Shown here piece by piece: positions 63,303 to 64,000 of a stretch of 64,000 bases of DNA. The notes beneath the pieces are model-generated. The model was not told where the DNA came from, ran no database searches, and worked only from the letters and a program-made list of their open reading frames with translations. Source of the DNA: Nitrosomonas sp. Is79A3 (GTDB lineage Bacteria; Pseudomonadota; Gammaproteobacteria; Burkholderiales; Nitrosomonadaceae); the NCBI RefSeq assembly GCF_000219585.1, contig NC_015731.1, forward strand, positions 3,534,001-3,598,000, given 5' to 3'. Position 1 is the stretch's first letter; the number at the start of each line of letters is the position of its first letter. Both the position numbers and the translations under genes were made by a program.

Positions 63303-63743
63303 TTACCGATTACTGTCATCTACACGTGCTTTACTATCCTGTTCCGGAACCAGCCATTTTAATAGCGTATTGACTAATAATTCAGGATTGATTGGCTTAG
63401 TTAGAAAATCATTCATGCCAACACTCCGGCACAAATCCTTATAATGATGATCTGCATTGGCTGTTACTGCAATAATCAATAAATCCGCCCATTGCGCATT
63501 AGTGCGGATTATTTTTGTAGCCTCCAGGCCATCCATGACAGGCATTTGAATGTCCATCAACACACAATCAATAGTCTCCTTACTCAATATCTCCAATGCT
63601 TCTTTTCCATGATTCGCAATAGCTACATGCGCCCCATTGTATTCCAGCAATCCCTTAGCAACCAGCTGGTTCAGTTCGTTATCCTCGACTACCAGGATAG
63701 TAAATCCTTTTAGTTCCTGATGTGAATTTTGAGTTAAATTCAT
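63303..63743 (-). CDS. Single-domain response regulator (REC)
   Basis: Encodes 146 residues: FTILVVEDNELNQLVAKGLL, IDCVLMDIQMPVMDGLEATK (phospho-Asp in LMDIQMP), LLIIAVTANADHHYKD and MNDFLTKPINPELL (conserved Lys). The EDNELNQ opening is typical of REC domains from hybrid kinases, so it may receive phosphate through the HPt protein. It precedes the REC-EAL gene by 91 nt on the same strand. Confidence 0.93.
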   Translation of the reverse strand: MNLTQNSHQELKGFTILVVEDNELNQLVAKGLLEYNGAHVAIANHGKEALEILSKETIDCVLMDIQMPVMDGLEATKIIRTNAQWADLLIIAVTANADHHYKDLCRSVGMNDFLTKPINPELLVNTLLKWLVPEQDSKARVDDSNR

Positions 63744-63818
63744 TTTGTTAGTTTGCTTTAATCAAGGAGCGAGCACCAACTTGATAGTTTTGTCCTTTTT
63801 CGAATTTGCGCTTAACTT

Positions 63819-64000
63819 CTATGCGGGAGAAATCATACCGGCTGCCACCGTATTATTACTGCTTTCATCAATGATGATAAAACACCCGGTCGCACGATTA
63901 CGTGCATAATCGTCGAACACAATCGGCGACTGTACTTTCAGTCCAACATGGGCAATATCATTCATATTTAAAGTATTCACGGTTTCGTGATCCAGGGTAT
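63819..64000 (-). CDS. cysN: Sulfate adenylyltransferase subunit 1 (CysN), C-terminal end
   Basis: Only the last 60 codons are in the window. The frame reads TLNMNDIAHVGLKVQSPIVF, DDYARNRATGCFIIIDESSN and NTVAAGMISPA, the conserved end of the CysN GTPase subunit of ATP sulfurylase, including the NRATG and NNTVAAGM segments. The stop is TAG at 63819-63821. It cannot be told from here whether a CysC part is fused upstream. The 63744-63818 gap has no feature. Confidence 0.88.
   Translation of the reverse strand, partial: TLDHETVNTLNMNDIAHVGLKVQSPIVFDDYARNRATGCFIIIDESSNNTVAAGMISPA

Overview
The window looks like a chromosome segment of a betaproteobacterium, most likely a Nitrosomonas-like member of the Nitrosomonadaceae. 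This is inferred from gene content rather than a marker gene: a PEP-CTERM protein next to an exosortase-associated (TIGR04073-like) protein, proton-translocating transhydrogenase pntA1-pntA2-pntB, DksA, a stand-alone PII-like protein, a CysN end, and many small dispersed palindromic repeats. It mixes housekeeping blocks with accessory DNA.

Layout. 1-6.6 kb: the 3' end of an RHS polymorphic toxin gene with a Tlde1/DUF2778-like (L,D-transpeptidase-fold) tip, a secreted putative immunity gene, and a graveyard of displaced RHS pieces and immunity-like genes, including an M15-peptidase-type tip with its own secreted partner. These are separated by copies of an ~80-bp dispersed palindromic repeat. 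A PIN-like gene lies between two ~400-bp direct repeats that each carry a 49-residue lipoprotein gene. 6.7-16.9 kb: a NarX-type sensor kinase, a TIR-like (DUF1863) protein, a PII-like protein, DUF488, duplicated small membrane-protein units with covarying hairpins, a LysR regulator, a lipoprotein and a porin that share an upstream control block. 16.9-21.4 kb: intradiol dioxygenase, trxB, smr, dksA-like, peroxiredoxin, MFS transporter and tRNA-Arg(CCT).

21.4-43.8 kb: a ~22.4-kb integrative island inserted in the 3' half of tRNA-Arg, bounded by a 47-bp perfect direct repeat, with a tyrosine integrase next to the distal copy. It carries an Mrr-like nuclease, a HigB/HigA-ImmA toxin-antitoxin pair with a palindromic operator, an IS66 element, a DUF262/DUF1524 (GmrSD-like) nuclease cut at its end by that IS, and a type I restriction-modification operon whose hsdM and hsdR are each frameshifted. 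Two PIN toxin-antitoxin pairs sit inside that operon. A phage/plasmid-like module follows (HU, antirepressor, winged-helix protein with iteron-like repeats, excisionase-like HTH).

43.8-52.8 kb: PEP-CTERM protein, TIGR04073 protein, and a second type I system (hsdR, hsdM, AAA ATPase, hsdS) that is intact. 52.9-64 kb: core genes selO, pntB/pntA2/pntA1, an HPt protein, a very large GltD-like/PyrK-like fused flavoprotein (Nfn-like), a REC-EAL protein, a REC protein, and the 3' end of cysN. MITE-like palindromes lie between several of these.

Coherent themes are peptidoglycan-targeting toxin tips with periplasmic immunity, layered and partly decayed anti-phage defence, and a redox/phosphorelay block where two kinds of transhydrogenase-like enzyme are neighbours.
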